The position numbers and the translations under genes are program-made. The notes beneath the pieces are model-generated. The model saw only the letters and a list, made by a program, of their open reading frames with translations. It did not search any database and had not been told where the DNA came from. Shown one piece after another: positions 5,013-5,045 of a stretch of DNA of 5,045 bases. Source of the DNA: Rhodospirillales bacterium (GTDB lineage Bacteria; Pseudomonadota; Alphaproteobacteria; Acetobacterales; Acetobacteraceae); the NCBI GenBank assembly GCA_028866445.1, contig JAGWIE010000124.1, positions 1-5,045 on the forward strand, given 5' to 3'. The first letter of the stretch is position 1; every line of letters starts with the position of its first letter.

Positions 5013-5045
5013 GATGAGGTGTTCCTGGTTAGACGATAGTTAGAA
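5013..5045 (-). promoter_or_regulatory. rplQ upstream spacer with ribosome binding site
   Basis: Read on the minus strand, these 33 bases carry AGGAA (5022-5026) 9 nt before the rplQ ATG. In-line stop triplets in the outer part are compatible with the end of rpoA, but too little is present to identify it. No promoter is evident, consistent with rplQ being read from upstream in its operon. Confidence 0.5.

Overview
The window looks like alphaproteobacterial chromosome, most likely Acetobacteraceae (Acidiphilium/Acidocella-like). The ribosomal protein L17 at the right end has the N-terminus and long acidic tail I associate with that family. A DUF1491 gene, which I know only from alphaproteobacteria, is also present, and most genes are GC-rich with G/C-ending codons. 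The genus is inference from protein resemblance, not a database result.

Layout, left to right. Bases 1-222 are the 3' end of an unrecognised + strand gene. The next 286 bp carry no convincing gene but contain a perfect 16-bp palindrome, TGTTCCACGTGGAACA at 236-251, which matches the ParB-binding centromere site parS. At 509-1249 lies an AT-richer gene for an unnamed protein with a helical, charged body, one hydrophobic segment, a proline-rich linker and a last-residue motif DDEIPF. That motif is the same as the protein-recruiting tail of bacterial single-stranded-DNA-binding protein (SSB). It converges on a DUF1491 gene on the minus strand (1327-1662).

Bases 1760-4256 form a tightly coupled three-gene ABC importer operon: a secreted NMT1/THI5-like substrate-binding protein, an ATPase and a permease. 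The genes overlap by 1 nt and 4 nt, so they are almost certainly co-transcribed and translationally coupled. The binding protein would capture a small heterocyclic or vitamin-precursor-like ligand in the periplasm (thiamin pyrimidine is the usual guess), the permease would carry it across the inner membrane and the ATPase would power transport. I see no TPP riboswitch in the 97-bp leader, so the ligand is not fixed by context.

A 68-aa lysine-rich small protein gene (4314-4520) follows. It converges on rplQ (L17, 4587-5012, minus strand) across one strong, nearly symmetrical terminator (4532-4563) with an A-tract on one side and a T-tract on the other, which should work in both directions. The rest of the rpoA-rplQ cluster would lie beyond the right edge.

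The two observations most worth following are the parS palindrome, which predicts that this locus sits in the chromosome's origin-proximal, ParB-loaded region (or on a ParABS replicon), and the SSB-tail mimic on a non-SSB, possibly membrane-anchored protein in an AT-rich patch. No mobile element, CRISPR array, tRNA or rRNA gene is visible.
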